A stretch of DNA of 64,000 nucleotides from Linum tenue (Eukaryota; Streptophyta; Magnoliopsida; Malpighiales; Linaceae). The stretch is taken from contig CAMGYJ010000008.1 of the NCBI GenBank assembly GCA_946122785.1, positions 4,489,742 to 4,553,741 on the forward strand, read 5' to 3'. Numbering within the stretch: the stretch's first letter is position 1; every line of letters begins with the position of its first letter. Of this stretch, positions 1-11,404 are shown piece after piece. The notes beneath the pieces were generated by a model. That model was not told where the DNA came from, ran no database searches, and saw only the letters and a program-made list of their open reading frames with translations. Both the position numbers and the translations under genes were made by a program.

Positions 1-508
1 AGATACCCACCCGAACCTGCCCCATTGCCATTCCTAACCACTGCTTAAATCTATCGTTTCTCCTTTACTGTGTACGTATGTGTTTTTATTATTATGAACT
101 GACGCAAATAGAAACTGGGGATCTATACATACATGATGCAGGTTACAAGTTTTGGAGTTGGGGGACTGCCTAATCAAGTGAAGGTCCGCATTGCTCACGA
201 GCACAACAATCAGGGACTTGAATTGGATTTCAATACTTTCAGAAAACTTAGCACAAATGGCAATGAAATTACTAAAGATCGTATGTTGGTGAAGTATCAG
301 TTTGACAATTGTTAAAGGCGGTGTACGTGCACATTTGTCAGAGATGTACAACTACTTATAAAATACTTATAACAAAGACTACTCATAAAATAAAATCTAA
401 TAATAATAAAATAAAAATACCTACATTTTCAGTTTACTAATATGCTTGTAATCTCAATAAGCGTATATGATGACAAAATCTAAATAAAATCTTTTAAAAT
501 ATTTTTTT
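1..508. other. Intergenic, AT-rich, no gene recognised
   Basis: AT-rich sequence with only short overlapping open frames on both strands and no codon structure, motif or repeat I can support. It ends in the 9-bp direct repeat (500-508) that flanks the first MITE. Confidence 0.5.
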
Positions 509-1003
509 GGGTTATAGGTATAATATGCCCCTCTACTATGTAGTTTTATCAAACATGCCCCTTTATTATTTTTACATCAAATATGCCCTTGTACTTTGGA
601 AAAATTATCACACATGCCCTTCTATTAAAATTTCCATTAAAAAAATCGTCAGCCATGGTTGAACCGAGATGTAGACGACCTGACATCGGCAAATGAGAAG
701 AAAAATGTCAGTTTTGTCCCCCGTTTTATTTTTCTAGGTCCTGTTAAAGTGAAATTATTAGAGGTATTTGGCTCTACAAAAGAACCCAAAAAATTCTAAA
801 GTGAAATTACCAGAGATATTTTAGACATTTGTATTGCCCAAACCAAGGTACGATCGTGGTTGGCTGTTTTTGGATGAAAATATTAACAGAAGGGCATGTT
901 TGATCATTTTTCTTAAGTACAGGGGCATGTTTGATGTAAAAAATAGTAGAGGGGCATGTTCGATAAAACGACATAATAGAGGGGCATATTATACCTATAA
1001 CCC
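509..1003. mobile_element. Foldback MITE, Mutator-like (9-bp TSD)
   Basis: The ends are inverted copies of each other: the left begins GGGTTATAGGTATAATATGC and the right ends with its reverse complement. The arms also share inverted motifs such as 'catgcccc' and 'atgttyga'. A direct repeat TATTTTTTT flanks the element (500-508 and 1004-1012), a 9-bp target duplication of the size made by Mutator-like transposases. There is no coding capacity. The low-complexity target makes the exact duplication length uncertain, but the inverted structure is clear. Confidence 0.75.
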
Positions 1004-1235
1004 TATTTTTTTTGGTTTGAAAGGAAATGAATGGAAATAAACTAATCAGAATATGCAAATGAGAAAATTTTCGTCAATTTTTTCTTTTGTCATTAGACTC
1101 CTCAGCACCGCACGAGGTGAAAGTCAGAATCACATATATACAGAGATCGAAAAATGAATCTCTAACGATTACGAATCCAAAAAACGAAATCAAACTCCAT
1201 TGACAAGCGGGGTGATAAAAACGGAGTCCTCCGGA

Positions 1236-1430
1236 CTACAGAATGAGCCTCATTGTCACTAATACGATTACGAGTATACGACCGATGAACCGAAGAGAAC
1301 AATCACTAATTTCCTGCATTAAGGAGCAAACTTCTTCGAGGATACTTCCAGTTCCAGCTTTACTGTCCGCAGTGTCTCTAGCACAGCACTTGTCGATCTT
1401 CGCATCCCCAACAATCACAAAGTGAAAGAT
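1236..1430 (-). pseudogene. LINE RNase H-domain remnant
   Basis: The minus-strand frame reads VGDAKIDKCCARDTADSKAG, then ILEEVCSLMQEISDCSLRFIGR. This is the spacing of the C-terminal RNase H domain of plant L1-type LINEs (compare the better copy at 45418-45804: EGDAKVLIDKINQAD and VRVRFVGRRSNRVAH). After RFIGR the frame shifts, and the NRVAH-type ending is only visible in another frame. It is a decayed fragment with no function of its own. Confidence 0.6.
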
Positions 1431-1465
1431 AGATTTCGGTTGTGGCACTCAATTAGGCAATCCCA

Positions 1466-1856
1466 TGGTTAATTGCATGATTGGTCACCGAGATTACAAA
1501 AAACGTTCCTGTTTGGTCACTGAAAATATTTAAATCCAATTTTGGTCACTCAAATCAGTTAACTGGTTCAAGTTTGGTCACTCTCCGTCCAACTCCGTTA
1601 AATATGTCTGATGTGGCAGTCAACCCTCAAAGTTGACCGTTAACTTTATATATATTTTTTAATTGCCACGTCACTGAGTTAACGGTCAACTTTGAGGGTT
1701 GACTGCCACATCAGACAAATTTAACGGAGTTGGACGGAGAGTGACCAAACTTGAACCATTTAACTGATTTGAGTGACCAAAATTGGATTTAAATATTTTC
1801 AGTGACCAAACATAAACATTTTTTGTAATCTCAGTGACCAACCATGCAATTAACCC
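1466..1856. mobile_element. Foldback MITE, Mutator-like (10-bp TSD)
   Basis: Two long inverted arms (about 1466-1650 and 1678-1856) carry the repeated phrase TTTGGTCACT or its complement. The ends are TGGTTAATTGCATG on the left and the complement of GGGTTAATTGCATG on the right. A perfect 10-bp direct repeat GGCAATCCCA flanks it (1456-1465 and 1857-1866). The centre is AT-rich. It has no coding capacity. The element at 54958-55306 has related ends, the same internal phrase and the same duplication length. Confidence 0.85.
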
Positions 1857-1885
1857 GGCAATCCCACTAAGAACCCGAACTTTCT

Positions 1886-2113
1886 TCAAAAACTATTTAA
1901 AAAACTATTCTGCAAACCGAGCCCAAAATGAATTAGTCTAGGAGTTTTTTTTGGCCAAAAGATATTTTGTAACAGAATAAGGCAGATACGAATATGTACA
2001 TGATCGAAACCGATCAAATTAAAAACATAATGCGCGTTGGTCAAAAGATGTTGAACCAACGAAGATAGAGCCTTTTTTGCCACGATATGAGCAGACCGTA
2101 ATGACATGGGCAA
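1886..2113 (-). pseudogene. Possible LINE RNase H C-terminal remnant
   Basis: The minus-strand frame contains SAHIVAKKALSSLVQHLL, which resembles the tail of LINE RNase H domains (RVAHMVARKALSLHPAM in the copy at 45418-45804). The rest of the frame has no recognisable match. This is a weak assignment resting on about 18 residues. Confidence 0.35.
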
Positions 2114-4260
2114 TATTATGTTCTTCCCTTAAAATGATCACAATCATGAACTAACCATGCTGAAAATCGAAGCAGAGAAGCAAACTTATATATAGTTGGT
2201 TGCAATTCGGTACAAAAGCCCGTAAAGGCCTCCACCGGATATAATAGTGTAGTTTGATAAAAAAATTTAATAGTGTTGATATCAATATGATGTATGTTGC
2301 TTATGGTGTTTGAAATAATACATCCAGCCAACGGGTAGGGTACTATTGTTGATGTACCAGTTAGCATATTTGAAAATAATATGATGTATATGTTCTTTTT
2401 ATTTATTTATTTATTTATTTATTTTACTAATTAAATAGTCCGAATCTTTTAACTTCTGATACCAGTAAAAATTTATCTCGCTTTATACAATAACAATGGT
2501 TACTCATGTATGTGTTTGAAATAATGCATCCGCACCAACCGGCCGGGTTGAAATCTAGTAAACGTTTGTTTACACATGTACCCAAAAAGTAGAGTTGCCT
2601 CGTGCACTAGTATAGTTGAAATGAAACGACAAAGGACCCGGCTGATTCCCAAAATCAGTTAGACGATCGATCTCTATGATGTATAAGATGGACGCACAAC
2701 AACAACAACTACCCTTCTTTCGTGACCACCAATGCCACATACAAACAATACCTTAGCAGATTTGTTAAAATTCACACACCTCGTAGAAAACGTACCCACA
2801 TATCCCAACTCCACGGCGCTGCTGCATATATATTAAAACTCTTAAAGAACAAGCTTCAAAATTACTGTTTCTTAGAGTCACATCCATTGGGTGGCCCTTT
2901 TGTAATTAACCGTTAATGACTTGCGTTTTGTTGGTGACCAAAAATAATTATGCTTCACTTTACCTTCTTTGTTCCTCTGCTCCGTCTCCTGCTGTCTTTG
3001 TCCCCACCCATCAATCTGCCTGCCTCCCTCTCTCTCATTGCGAGACCATGACTCTGCGTATCCCTTCCCATTTGATGGAGATCCATTCCTGTCAGCTCCC
3101 GGTCACACCCCTCTCTTCTTTTCACCTTTTTCCTCCTTGCGCCGCTCTGCTAATGTCAATGCTCTCCATCATTGTTTTGTGCACTGCCGTCGTTGTTCAT
3201 CCATTAGGAAGAAGATACTCGATTCTCGCACCGCCTATCTCATCGCCTCGATGTGGTGCCTTTCATCTACATCACCTCTTCCGACTTTTCTCCCTTTGTT
3301 GTTACTTTCCCCTCGCCTGCAGAATTTCACTACCCTTTCCACACAACCCAGCTCTGCTGTTCTTTTCTCCGTTCGTTGTCTCCGCCGCGACGATGGTGAC
3401 CCACAAACTCCTGCTCCAGGTGACGGAAAAAGACGGGCTGCACACTCTTCTCAAGCTGCGGCTGGTTCATGCCTGGGGTTCATATGGCCTTAAGAATCCT
3501 TCCTTAAGGGTCTAAGGGATGATCATTCCGTAATTAAATCAAAATTAGAGGACTTTTGGGATTCTTTTTGTTACCTTTTCTTCTTCCACTCTTCCCAGCC
3601 ACACAAATCAGCTCCCTTCTCAATCATCTCTCTCGTTCCACCCACCCACCCTCCCTCCTTTCCTTTCTCGGCTGGAGAAGAAGGAAAGAGTGACAGAGAA
3701 ACCAGAGAAGAAGATGGGAGGAAGAGGACCTCACCAAGATGAAGGATAGCAGGGTTGATGTTGGGTGCGAATCGGCGATAGGGACGTGGCGCTCAGATGC
3801 AGCGGCGATGGTGCCTGAGTGGTGGTCCGTCAGCGACGATGGGACGAGGCGAGTGACGGCGGCTGAGCTGAGCGGCGGAGGTTGGGCTGTGGTGGTGCGT
3901 GAGCTGTGGTCCGTCAGCGGCGATGGGAGGAGGTGCGACGATGGTCTGGTGGTACTGCGGTGCCCGCGGTAGGACAAGCTGTGGTCCGTCAGCGGCGATG
4001 GGTGGAGGGGGTGGCGGTGGTCTGGTGGGCTGCGTTGGTTGCGGTCCGACGACGAGGCTAGAGGAAGCGGTTGTGGTTCGTCGATGGTGACGCAGGACTG
4101 CAGGAGCCTACTATTTTTTTTTGTGAGTTGTCTTTCCGCCGGTCGAACGTGTTTGTTTTACTCAACGTTGTCATACCTCAAAATCCTACAGATACCCCGT
4201 TGGATCCAGTCCGACCAAAGTTGGACTTCAAAACGAACTCTAGAAGATTGCGGTCTAATC
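2114..4260. other. Intergenic; microsatellite and GC-rich repeat, no gene supported
   Basis: The stretch holds a (TTTA)n microsatellite at about 2396-2425 and a GC-rich part at 3740-4090 with a triplicated phrase. Open frames up to 199 codons exist (for example 2916-3515), but competing frames overlap them, they have low-complexity Ser/Pro/Leu composition and I recognise no domain. I do not call them genes. Confidence 0.5.
3822..4004. repeat. Triplicated GC-rich phrase (GTGGTCCGTCAGCGRCGATGGG)
   Basis: The phrase GTGGTCCGTCAGCG starts at 3822, 3906 and 3981 (periods 84 and 75 bp), with similar but diverged sequence between copies. It lies in a locally GC-rich block, possibly a diverged tandem duplication of an old exon. 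I cannot tell what it encoded. Confidence 0.5.
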
Positions 4261-4976
4261 TAGGGATAGAATAGGGCAAGTTGGGACGGGTTTTGTCAAA
4301 CACAAACCCATTGGTTTATCCGCCAAAAAAATTAGGAGTAAAATCTGCTGGGTTGGAAAAACTCAAACCCAACCCAACCCGCTGGGTATCGGCGGGTTCA
4401 TAGGTAGCGTTGGATTTTTGTGGTAAAAAATTTACAATTACAAGTTTTTTTATGAACAATAACAAGTTTCTTTCAAAATAAAAGTTTAACATCAATTTTC
4501 TTATACAAATTATTTATAAAAAATACCAATCTAGAGCATACAATTAGCAAACCGCAAATTATCAATACAAATTGTTCAAAATTAAAGATAAGCATCTATG
4601 AACAACATGATTAATTGAAAGCTTCTTCCTCTTTGTCAACTAAACTTCTTGACTCTCCACTTCATAATATCAACTTCATTCTAAACAATTAGAAAGAAAA
4701 AATTATACATGTCTCCACAAACATAAAAAAAATATTAGTTGTCTAAGGAAGATATATTGTTTAGAGTATTAAATATACAGAGAAGTAATTGTATGAGTGT
4801 GGGCGGGGTACCCACAGGGCGGGTATACCTAAACCCAAACCCAACCCGGTGAGGCGGTGAACAGTGTAGCGGGTTTAAACCAAACCGACCCAAAATCTGT
4901 CAACACGGGTTTTACCCGCGTTGACCGGATTGGGTCAAGTGGGTACCCATGGGTTTGGGTTTAGTTGTCATCCCTA
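4261..4976. mobile_element. hAT-like non-autonomous element
   Basis: It starts TAGGGATAG and ends CATCCCTA, giving TAGGGAT-type inverted ends typical of hAT elements. Both subterminal regions are rich in AACCCAAACCC / GGGTTTGGGTTT motifs. The 8 bp on each side (gtctaatc, 4253-4260; gtgtgatc, 4977-4984) match at 6 of 8 positions, fitting an aged 8-bp target duplication. The interior is AT-rich and non-coding. Confidence 0.6.
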
Positions 4977-5061
4977 GTGTGATCCCTAAAGAAGGAGAAG
5001 GAGCAAGAAACAAGGGATGAGATATCAATGGAGGTAGATGGTGGTTAATTTATGGGGTTAC

Positions 5062-5800
5062 TAGAGGTGGAAATTAGGGTGACCACACTTATAAATTTAT
5101 AATTATGCTATTCACAATTAGCACGCAGTGGTGTAGTGGTTACACCAGCAAAAATCCATATTTGCAAGTATAGAGTTGAAGCCGCCACCAACGCATTTGT
5201 TGTTCGTAGCTAGACTATAATGATATACAATTGTGTTGTTCATGGAGATACAATTTTGTATATTGATCTTACTTAAAGTGGAGATTTTTTCTTTTCGAGT
5301 TTGATTTTCAACTTTTGTGTTAGGGAGTTGTGATTTCATATTTCATCGTCTTGGGGTGGAATATGACAATTAAATACGATCTTATATTTTCTTACATACA
5401 AAATAAAAGTGATACAGATAAAATTTACTAAAGGTGTTCACTTTTAATGAATCGATTATTCGCCACTCTCTCGATTATAGTGTTTTATAAACTAAAAAAA
5501 TTCTCACCTAAAATTGATTAGGTGTGTATCTGATTTTAGTGTCTACTTTAATTTTTAGCCTCCCACCTTTCACATAACTATTCTATTATAAAGTTAATTC
5601 AGTAAATAAATATAATTAGTGTGGTTATTGTGGATTTTGTGGGTTAACCACGAGTGGGTACCACTAACCACAACAATCATTATTTTACTACCCACACCCA
5701 AGTTCCAACACACTAACCACAAATTTGTGGGTGTGGTTACCCACAATGGGTGCGGGTTGGTGCGTTTTGCTGTTATCCACAACCCAAACCTCCACCCCTA
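5062..5800. mobile_element. hAT-like non-autonomous element
   Basis: The left end TAGAGGTGGA is inverted at the right end as TCCACCCCTA. The flanks share GTTAC (5057-5061 and 5801-5805); the match extends to GTTACTAG if the first three bases of the element are counted. Subterminal repeats of 'ggtgtggttaccca'-like and 'aaccacaa' motifs occur at the right end. There is no open frame of interest. Duplication length (5 or 8 bp) is ambiguous because TAG occurs both in the flank and at the element end. Confidence 0.55.
5123..5205 (+). repeat. tRNA-like (SINE-type) remnant
   Basis: The segment GCAGTGGTGTAGTGGTTACA resembles a tRNA A box (internal Pol III promoter), and GAGTTGAAGCC about 45 bp downstream resembles a B box. 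It lies inside the hAT-like element, so it is either a captured or nested SINE fragment or coincidence. No tail or duplication was identified. Confidence 0.3.
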
Positions 5801-6180
5801 GTTACTAGGTTTTCTTTTGTGAAAGATAAATTTTTAATAGATACATATAAGATAAATTTTTCTCATTAATTAAAAAATTTAAATCACTATATTAAAATGT
5901 ATATACGATTCAAACATGTCATAACCCGATCAAACTATTAAATCTCAAATCACTTACTTAACTTCCTTAATGCCTTAAACTAGTTTAACAACCTTAGTTT
6001 TACTTCAATTCAATGCCTCAACTATTGGCTATTTACCATTTTAATGTCTCATTGAGGCGGTTAGATTCTCCTTTTTAACTCTCTCAAATTCAATTATCTA
6101 AATTGAGTGGTGCTAATCAAAGTTTTGGTAAGTTGCATAAATTTTAAGTCGTGTGCTTATTAAATGTTGCAAAAATCTTA
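5801..6180. other. Intergenic, nothing recognised
   Basis: AT-rich spacer with no repeat, motif or gene that I can support. Confidence 0.4.
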
Positions 6181-7036
6181 AGGGTGAGTCTATGTGACTT
6201 GCAAGTTATCATAACTTATACTTTTTCGGTCAACCTATTTTTTAATGAGGTTGACCGAACTCATCTAAATGGTCATTCAGATGAAAATCCCGGTTGACCA
6301 TTAAAATATATTGGTCGACCGTTTTAATTGAAGTTGATGCATTAATGGTCGACCACAATAAAACTTCGGTCGGCTTTTTCATTATATTGAGAAGCAAAAT
6401 GGTGGACCGTAAACGTAAGGAGGTCGACCACTTGATGACAGTCTTTGCTGAAATGGTCGACCATTTACAAAAAGAGGTCGACCAGATAGAAGAGTAAAGT
6501 GTTGGTTTTGCGGTCGACCGCATACAGGAAAATCAGTCTGTGACCTTCGACTTTTTGCTTATGTATGTCGATGTGGGTGGTTCGTTTGCTCGTACAAATT
6601 ACGTTTGAAACAAACAGAATTAGTCCTAAAATCATGATTGCAAGGACCCATAATTTCATAACAGAACAACTTAACACACTAACAAGAAATACAATAAAAC
6701 ACACTTCATAATTGTTCACACATACCTAAAATCGAAAACCACATAATAATCGACCTTTTATACTATTCTCGTAAATAATTCCGACTTTGATGTTGATCAG
6801 TTAATGAAACAGGGGTCGACCTTTTAAGTTATGAGGTCGACCTTTTAATAGCAAAATGGTTGACCTTTGAGGTATTTGGGTCGACCTTTTATATTGGTCG
6901 CTTCCCAAAGAGGTCGACCATTTGCTGTAAAAGGTCAACCGCATCGTTGAGCACTTGAGCTTGAGCCTCACAAAACTGGAACAAAATATTAGGTCGACCG
7001 ATAAGTGCAAGTTACGGTGACTTACAAGTCACCTTA
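6181..7036. mobile_element. Element with 11 copies of palindrome GGTCGACC
   Basis: The exact 8-mer GGTCGACC starts at 6313, 6347, 6422, 6455, 6476, 6512, 6814, 6835, 6879, 6912 and 6992. One-base variants (ggtTgacc, ggtcAacc, ggtGgacc) lie at 6228, 6249, 6292, 6401, 6858 and 6933. The copies fall in two flanking blocks around an AT-rich centre free of them (6520-6810). The outer parts form an imperfect inverted repeat around GTGACTTGCAAGTTA (6195-6209) and its complement near 7005-7036. This layout resembles subterminal transposase-binding arrays, but I could not find a convincing target duplication or assign a superfamily. Confidence 0.5.
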
Positions 7037-9089
7037 GAAAATTCCAAATCTTAATAGTGCATGTTCTTCCTATGAGAAAGAAAATGTTGATTATCGCAAG
7101 AGCATGCAAGTGTTAAGGTATCGTATGCTTGTGGGATTTTGGTGATTGATTTGACACCCAAATCCTAAGCATCATGGAATTGATACAAATTCTTACCTCT
7201 GGTGGCGGGGATAGCATGCATCCTTTTTTCTTTTCTTTATTCTTTCAAACAAAAAACTTCCTTCCTCTTCATTCTTCTTTTCTGTCCGAGCAGGCGGTCA
7301 GATGACGGTGCCCAGCGGCGACGGATGGCCTGGCAAGTGCGACGGTCAGGCGCGGCCTATGTGGCTGGTAACACGGGTCGCCGGTGGAGATGGAGTTGTG
7401 GCTACGGTGTGGAGGCAATGACAAGGCCCACATTTTCGTCGCAAACAGGCTACCGGCGGTAGGATCAAAACCGGCCGGTATTTCGAGACAGGACGGTTCG
7501 ACCTAAAATACCGGCCGATACGATATTTTTGTCAATAAACACTTACCGTTCCGTTTTGGTCCGATTCTCGGTTGAACCGGCTGATACGATCTGGTTTCAT
7601 GTTCCATGTAAGGGACACAAATTTGTGGGGCCCACGAATTTGGACTCATTTTTTAGATCCAAATCCGTGGACCCCACGGATTTGCAAATCCTACATTTTA
7701 TTTGGGGTTTGATAATTGAAGGCAAAATGTGATACAAATCCATCATAAATTCTTGATAAAAATAAACTAAACGAACAATGTACTCTTGCATATCCATAAT
7801 GTAACAATCCATCATAAATCCAAAGTTTTTAAAACTCAAAACGCTCGTTTTCAAATCCAACAAGCAAACAAAGTAGTTAGGTCTCGATTGTGAGGGAGTC
7901 ACTTGTGACGTGAGTGTTGTGTTTCGTACAAATTTGTATAGTGTATGTCTTTGAATAAATTTTTTTTATTTCAACACACATATATATATGAATATAATTT
8001 TGTAGATCGTATAAAATCTGAAATTTGTGCAAAATATATGATTCAAATTTGAAATAAAATAAAAATAAATCGATTAAGAATAGTATGAAATTGAAAAAGA
8101 AGATAGAAAACCTATGCTAGGTGACACATTCTTAATTGATGACTGAAAAGACTAAAACTAAATCAATTAAATTATTATTTCAAATTAGAGTGCTTAGTTC
8201 TACAAAAGATAATAATAATAATAATAATAAACAAAATTAGTTAAAATTTTGATTGGTGGTAATGTAGCTACATGCATAAATTTCTGAAAATTTGAAATAG
8301 AAAAGTATAAATGGAGAAATTATTTATTATATATAAATTTTCAGTAATAACCCGAAGATAATGAATATTAAGAGTAGAAATGTATCCATATTTAAAACAT
8401 AATGAAAATCTACAAGTAATGATATCGTGAAAAAAATTCCATAGTCTTACTTGACTGGTTTTTATGTCAGACTTAGCATTCAAATAAAATTCTTATTTCA
8501 ATCCTTTAACACAACATAGGTCATTAAAAAAATCTCAGAGACCCACCAAAGCACGAAAGTCAGAATCTTGTTCCGTTTTAACCAACAAAATAACATAACA
8601 AGCTAGAGACCCATAGAAATCGAATGTTCATTCAAATGAATTCTTTTGCTCCTCATTCCTTGTAGTGGCATCCAATAATTAAAAATGGTATATACTAAAA
8701 CAACAACTTGAGCTCAAAGGTGGTTTAGAGAATAAGATACTTGAATTGATTTGTTTCCAAAACGTAAGAGAAGTGGTGCATATACAAACTTGCTCCCAAC
8801 CCAAGTAAGTAAGTAACATCTTGTGGAGAATATTTCAATTTGTGAGTTAGGTATATGAAACGACGAATTGAATGTCAGTTTTATTTGATTATTTCCCTCT
8901 AATTTATTGTTTTAATATTCGTTAAATTTATTTTATGAAGCGTTTATAAATAATATTACAAAGATAATGCTCCATGGGTCCAAGTTATAAATATTCCAAA
9001 CCTCCATAAGTTCGTTGTAGTTAACACAAAGCAATCCACCCAAACAATTATTCTCTCCATGTAAACATCTATTGGGATAGTGTGATCCT
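7037..9089. other. Intergenic; short palindromes and (TAA)n
   Basis: No gene is supported. Contents are a block at 7464-7600 with repeated 'accggccgg' and 'cggttgaaccgg' motifs like hAT subterminal DNA, an inverted repeat at about 7617-7690 around ATTTGTGGGGCCCACGAAT and AATCCGTGGACCCCACGGAT (probably a small MITE), and an (ATA)n microsatellite at 8209-8230. The rest is AT-rich with short frames only. Confidence 0.4.
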
Positions 9090-9742
9090 AACTCTGGTGT
9101 GTAGTTTCGGACTGCTTGGTAGGGCTGGGAATCCGGTTCCAGTTTCCCGGTCAAACCAGAAACCGGTCAGTTTAAACCATCCCGGTTACAACCGAAAATC
9201 GGATACAACCCGGTCTGGTTCGGATTCCGGTTGTCTATATATGAGGAAAAACTGTACCAGTTTTAACCCGGTTAAAACAAGAAATAACCGGAAAACCGGG
9301 CCCTTCCAAACCCAGCCCTTTACTGAAGCCCGGATTAGGTTAGGGTGGTTACTCAATTTTGAGTAATCACGGTGGCTACCAACATCTATACCATTCATTA
9401 TCTTTATTTTATTATATTTTTAAATTAACGATTAAGATTAGCTAAGGGTAATTTAGGAAATGAAAAACATATCACACCTGATTACTTTATATATTATACT
9501 CAAACCCTAATACAACCTATCTACCTAGCCGGTGTCCCTCCCTTCTCCCACCCCACAACCTCGCTGACTTCCCTCTCTCCCCCACCCCCCGTCGGCGTCA
9601 CTCCTCCCTCCCTCAGCCCATCCCACCCCCACCCCACGACCGGCGTCCCTCCCTCCCTCCGACCACCCCAACCCCACACCCCGCCGGCGTCCCTGTTGAA
9701 GGTCATGCCAATTCGCCCGTCTATACAGCAACATAGTGGATC

Positions 9743-10000
9743 ATGTTGAAGGTGAAGCTTGAGAAAGATAATCTTCTGGACTTGAATAAGAGGCTAAAAT
9801 CCCATGTCTTTGGGCAACACGAAGCTGTCAAGGCAGTCACCCTTGCACTCCCCCGCGCCAGTACAGCTCTCAAAAACTCAAACAAGCCATTCGCCAGCTT
9901 CTTCTTTCACGGCCCAACCGGAGTTGGGAAATCACTGCTCGCCAGAGCATTAGCAATGGAGTTCCTCGGGTCGACAGATTCACTGGAAAAGGTGGGATGA
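9743..10000 (+). pseudogene. Captured ClpC/ClpD-like AAA+ ATPase fragment
   Basis: This 85-codon frame matches the start of the second AAA+ module of plant Hsp100/Clp chaperones. It has SHVFGQHEAVKAVTLAL (family: RVIGQDEAVKAI), then KNSNKPFASFFF, then the Walker A loop GPTGVGKS, then LLARALAMEFLGS. Intact Clp proteins of this class are about 900 residues; here everything after the Walker A helix is missing, including Walker B and the sensors, and the frame ends in low-complexity DNA. The P-loop residues are intact, but a lone fragment cannot work as an ATPase. It sits in a TIR element inside a hAT, so I read it as gene capture. Whether it is transcribed is unknown. Confidence 0.8.
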
Positions 10001-10019
10001 ATAAAAATCCTAGATCTGA

Positions 10020-10320
10020 TTTTTTCGCATTGGTAGTGATTTTTTTTGTAGTGGTAGTATTTTTTTTTTGCATTGGTATTTTTTTTGTCGCATTGGTATT
10101 GATTATCATGTAATGGTATTAATTTGCATGTATTGGTATGGATTCCATCTGCAATGGTATTGATTTTTTGTGAAATGGTATAGATTTATATTGGTAGATT
10201 GTTTATATTGGTAGTTTTCGTGTAATGGTATAGATTTATTTCTGCAATGGTATTGATATTTTTCAAAGTGGTAGTGATTGTCTAATGGATTGGTAGTGAT
10301 TTCGTGTTTTTTTTTTTTTT
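10020..10320. repeat. Degenerate minisatellite (about ATTGGTATTGATT units)
   Basis: The phrase TTGGTAKTGATT / AATGGTATTGATT recurs about 15 times at irregular 15-25 bp spacing, separated by T-rich runs. It directly follows the ClpC-like fragment. Strong T bias on the plus strand. Confidence 0.7.
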
Positions 10321-11404
10321 TTGCAGAAAGATTGAGAAAAATAAGAAAAAGGGATCTAGCTGAAGATTATGGAAGTGAGAGAAAGAGAGAGAATTGTAAT
10401 TAATAGATTCTTGTAACTACCTAAAATATAATTTATTAAAAAAATTAATTAATACAATTTATTTTTCATACCCAATTTACCCTTAGTAACCATGGTGATT
10501 ACTACTTTTGTAGTAGTCACCGTAACCTGTCCCAGCCCCTCTCAAGCCAGAAGCCCAAATACCCACCCGTAAAACCCTAATGTGGCCATCTCCATCGTAG
10601 TCTCCACCTCCCCGCCGCATTGCCAATCTCTCTCTTTTCTCTCTACTCTAGAAGAAGAAACAGAGCAACCGATCGCCGCACAACCGCCGAAGCAGCCGCC
10701 GCGCCGACTCGCCCTTTCTTCCGTGACGGCACCGCGATCCCCCCTTCTGGCCGAGCCGTCGAGGTCTGGTCTTTGCTCTAGGCGACGGTTACGGCTACAG
10801 CGACAACGATGGAGACGACGATGTGAGATCGCACCCAATCTGGTCTCTCTCTCTTCTCAGTCTCACCAACCGATTTGAGACCACCTTTGATCTGCACCCT
10901 CCGTCTCGATCTTGCCCAGATCGAAACATGCAACAACAACAACGAAGCAAGAACAAGTGAAAGGGGATGGCGACGGCGACGATGATTTGGGGATGGTGAC
11001 GATGGTGACTGTGACACCGAGGAAGACGCGGGAATGGTGGCGATGGTTGCGTCGGTGGGAGAGAACTCTCTATCGGCGACACTTACAATGTGAGAGGGAA
11101 AGAAACAGAGATAGAGAGGGAGAGGGAGAGAGAGAGATTTGGCAATTTGTGGGTTGCAGATCCGTGTGTTTTTTTGGTTTTGGGAGACAAGAAGAATTAA
11201 AACGGTGGCGGTTGGTGGAAGTGAAAATATCCAGTTTTTTTGTTGAAACCGGATCGGACCAGATCCAACCCAGTCCGGTCACGGTTGAAACCGGGTCTCC
11301 ATCCAGTCCAATTTTCGGTTGTAGCTTTGCTCAATACGGTTTCAAAAAACCGGGTTAATCCGGTCCGATTTTAACTGGACCAAACCGTTTCCCACCCCTA
11401 CTGC

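Larger units (their letters stand above)
9321..10530. mobile_element. Nested TIR element carrying a gene fragment (Pack-MULE-like)
   Basis: Long imperfect inverted ends face each other: 9335-9385 (aggttagggtggttactc, then gtaatcacggtggctacc) and 10475-10529 (the complement reads aggttacggtgactacta, then gtaatcaccatggttact). Further in, ctaagggtaat is also inverted on both sides. The flanking 10-mers CCCAGCCCTT (9311-9320) and CCCAGCCCCT (10531-10540) match at 9 of 10. The left end has about 14 extra bases outside the aligned inverted repeat, so the boundary and superfamily (Mutator-like) are inferences. It carries the ClpC-like fragment and a degenerate minisatellite. Confidence 0.55.
9120..11400. 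mobile_element. hAT element, non-autonomous, 2281 bp
   Basis: Terminal inverted repeats are TAGGGCTGGGAATCCGGTT (left) and the complement of TAGGGGTGGGAAACGGTTT (right). The perfect 8-bp target duplication CTGCTTGG lies at 9112-9119 and 11401-11408. Several hundred bases at each end are dense in CCGGTT/AACCGG motifs, as in hAT subterminal transposase-binding regions. There is no transposase frame, so it must be mobilised in trans. The interior contains a further TIR element with a ClpC-like fragment and a GC-rich block (10580-11060). Confidence 0.92.

Noticed and set aside
2916..3515. 199-codon plus-strand open frame
   Set aside because: Low-complexity Ser/Pro/Leu composition, a second overlapping 174-codon frame over the same DNA, no recognisable domain, and no splice context.
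9521..9734. Gly-rich minus-strand frames
   Set aside because: They read through C-rich repeats (cctccctcc, caccccac); composition alone explains them.
10542..11358. Several overlapping 79-148 codon frames in a GC-rich block of the hAT
   Set aside because: They overlap on both strands, are Arg/Ser-rich, and no frame has a recognisable domain. The block may be a captured leader or promoter, but nothing supports a protein.
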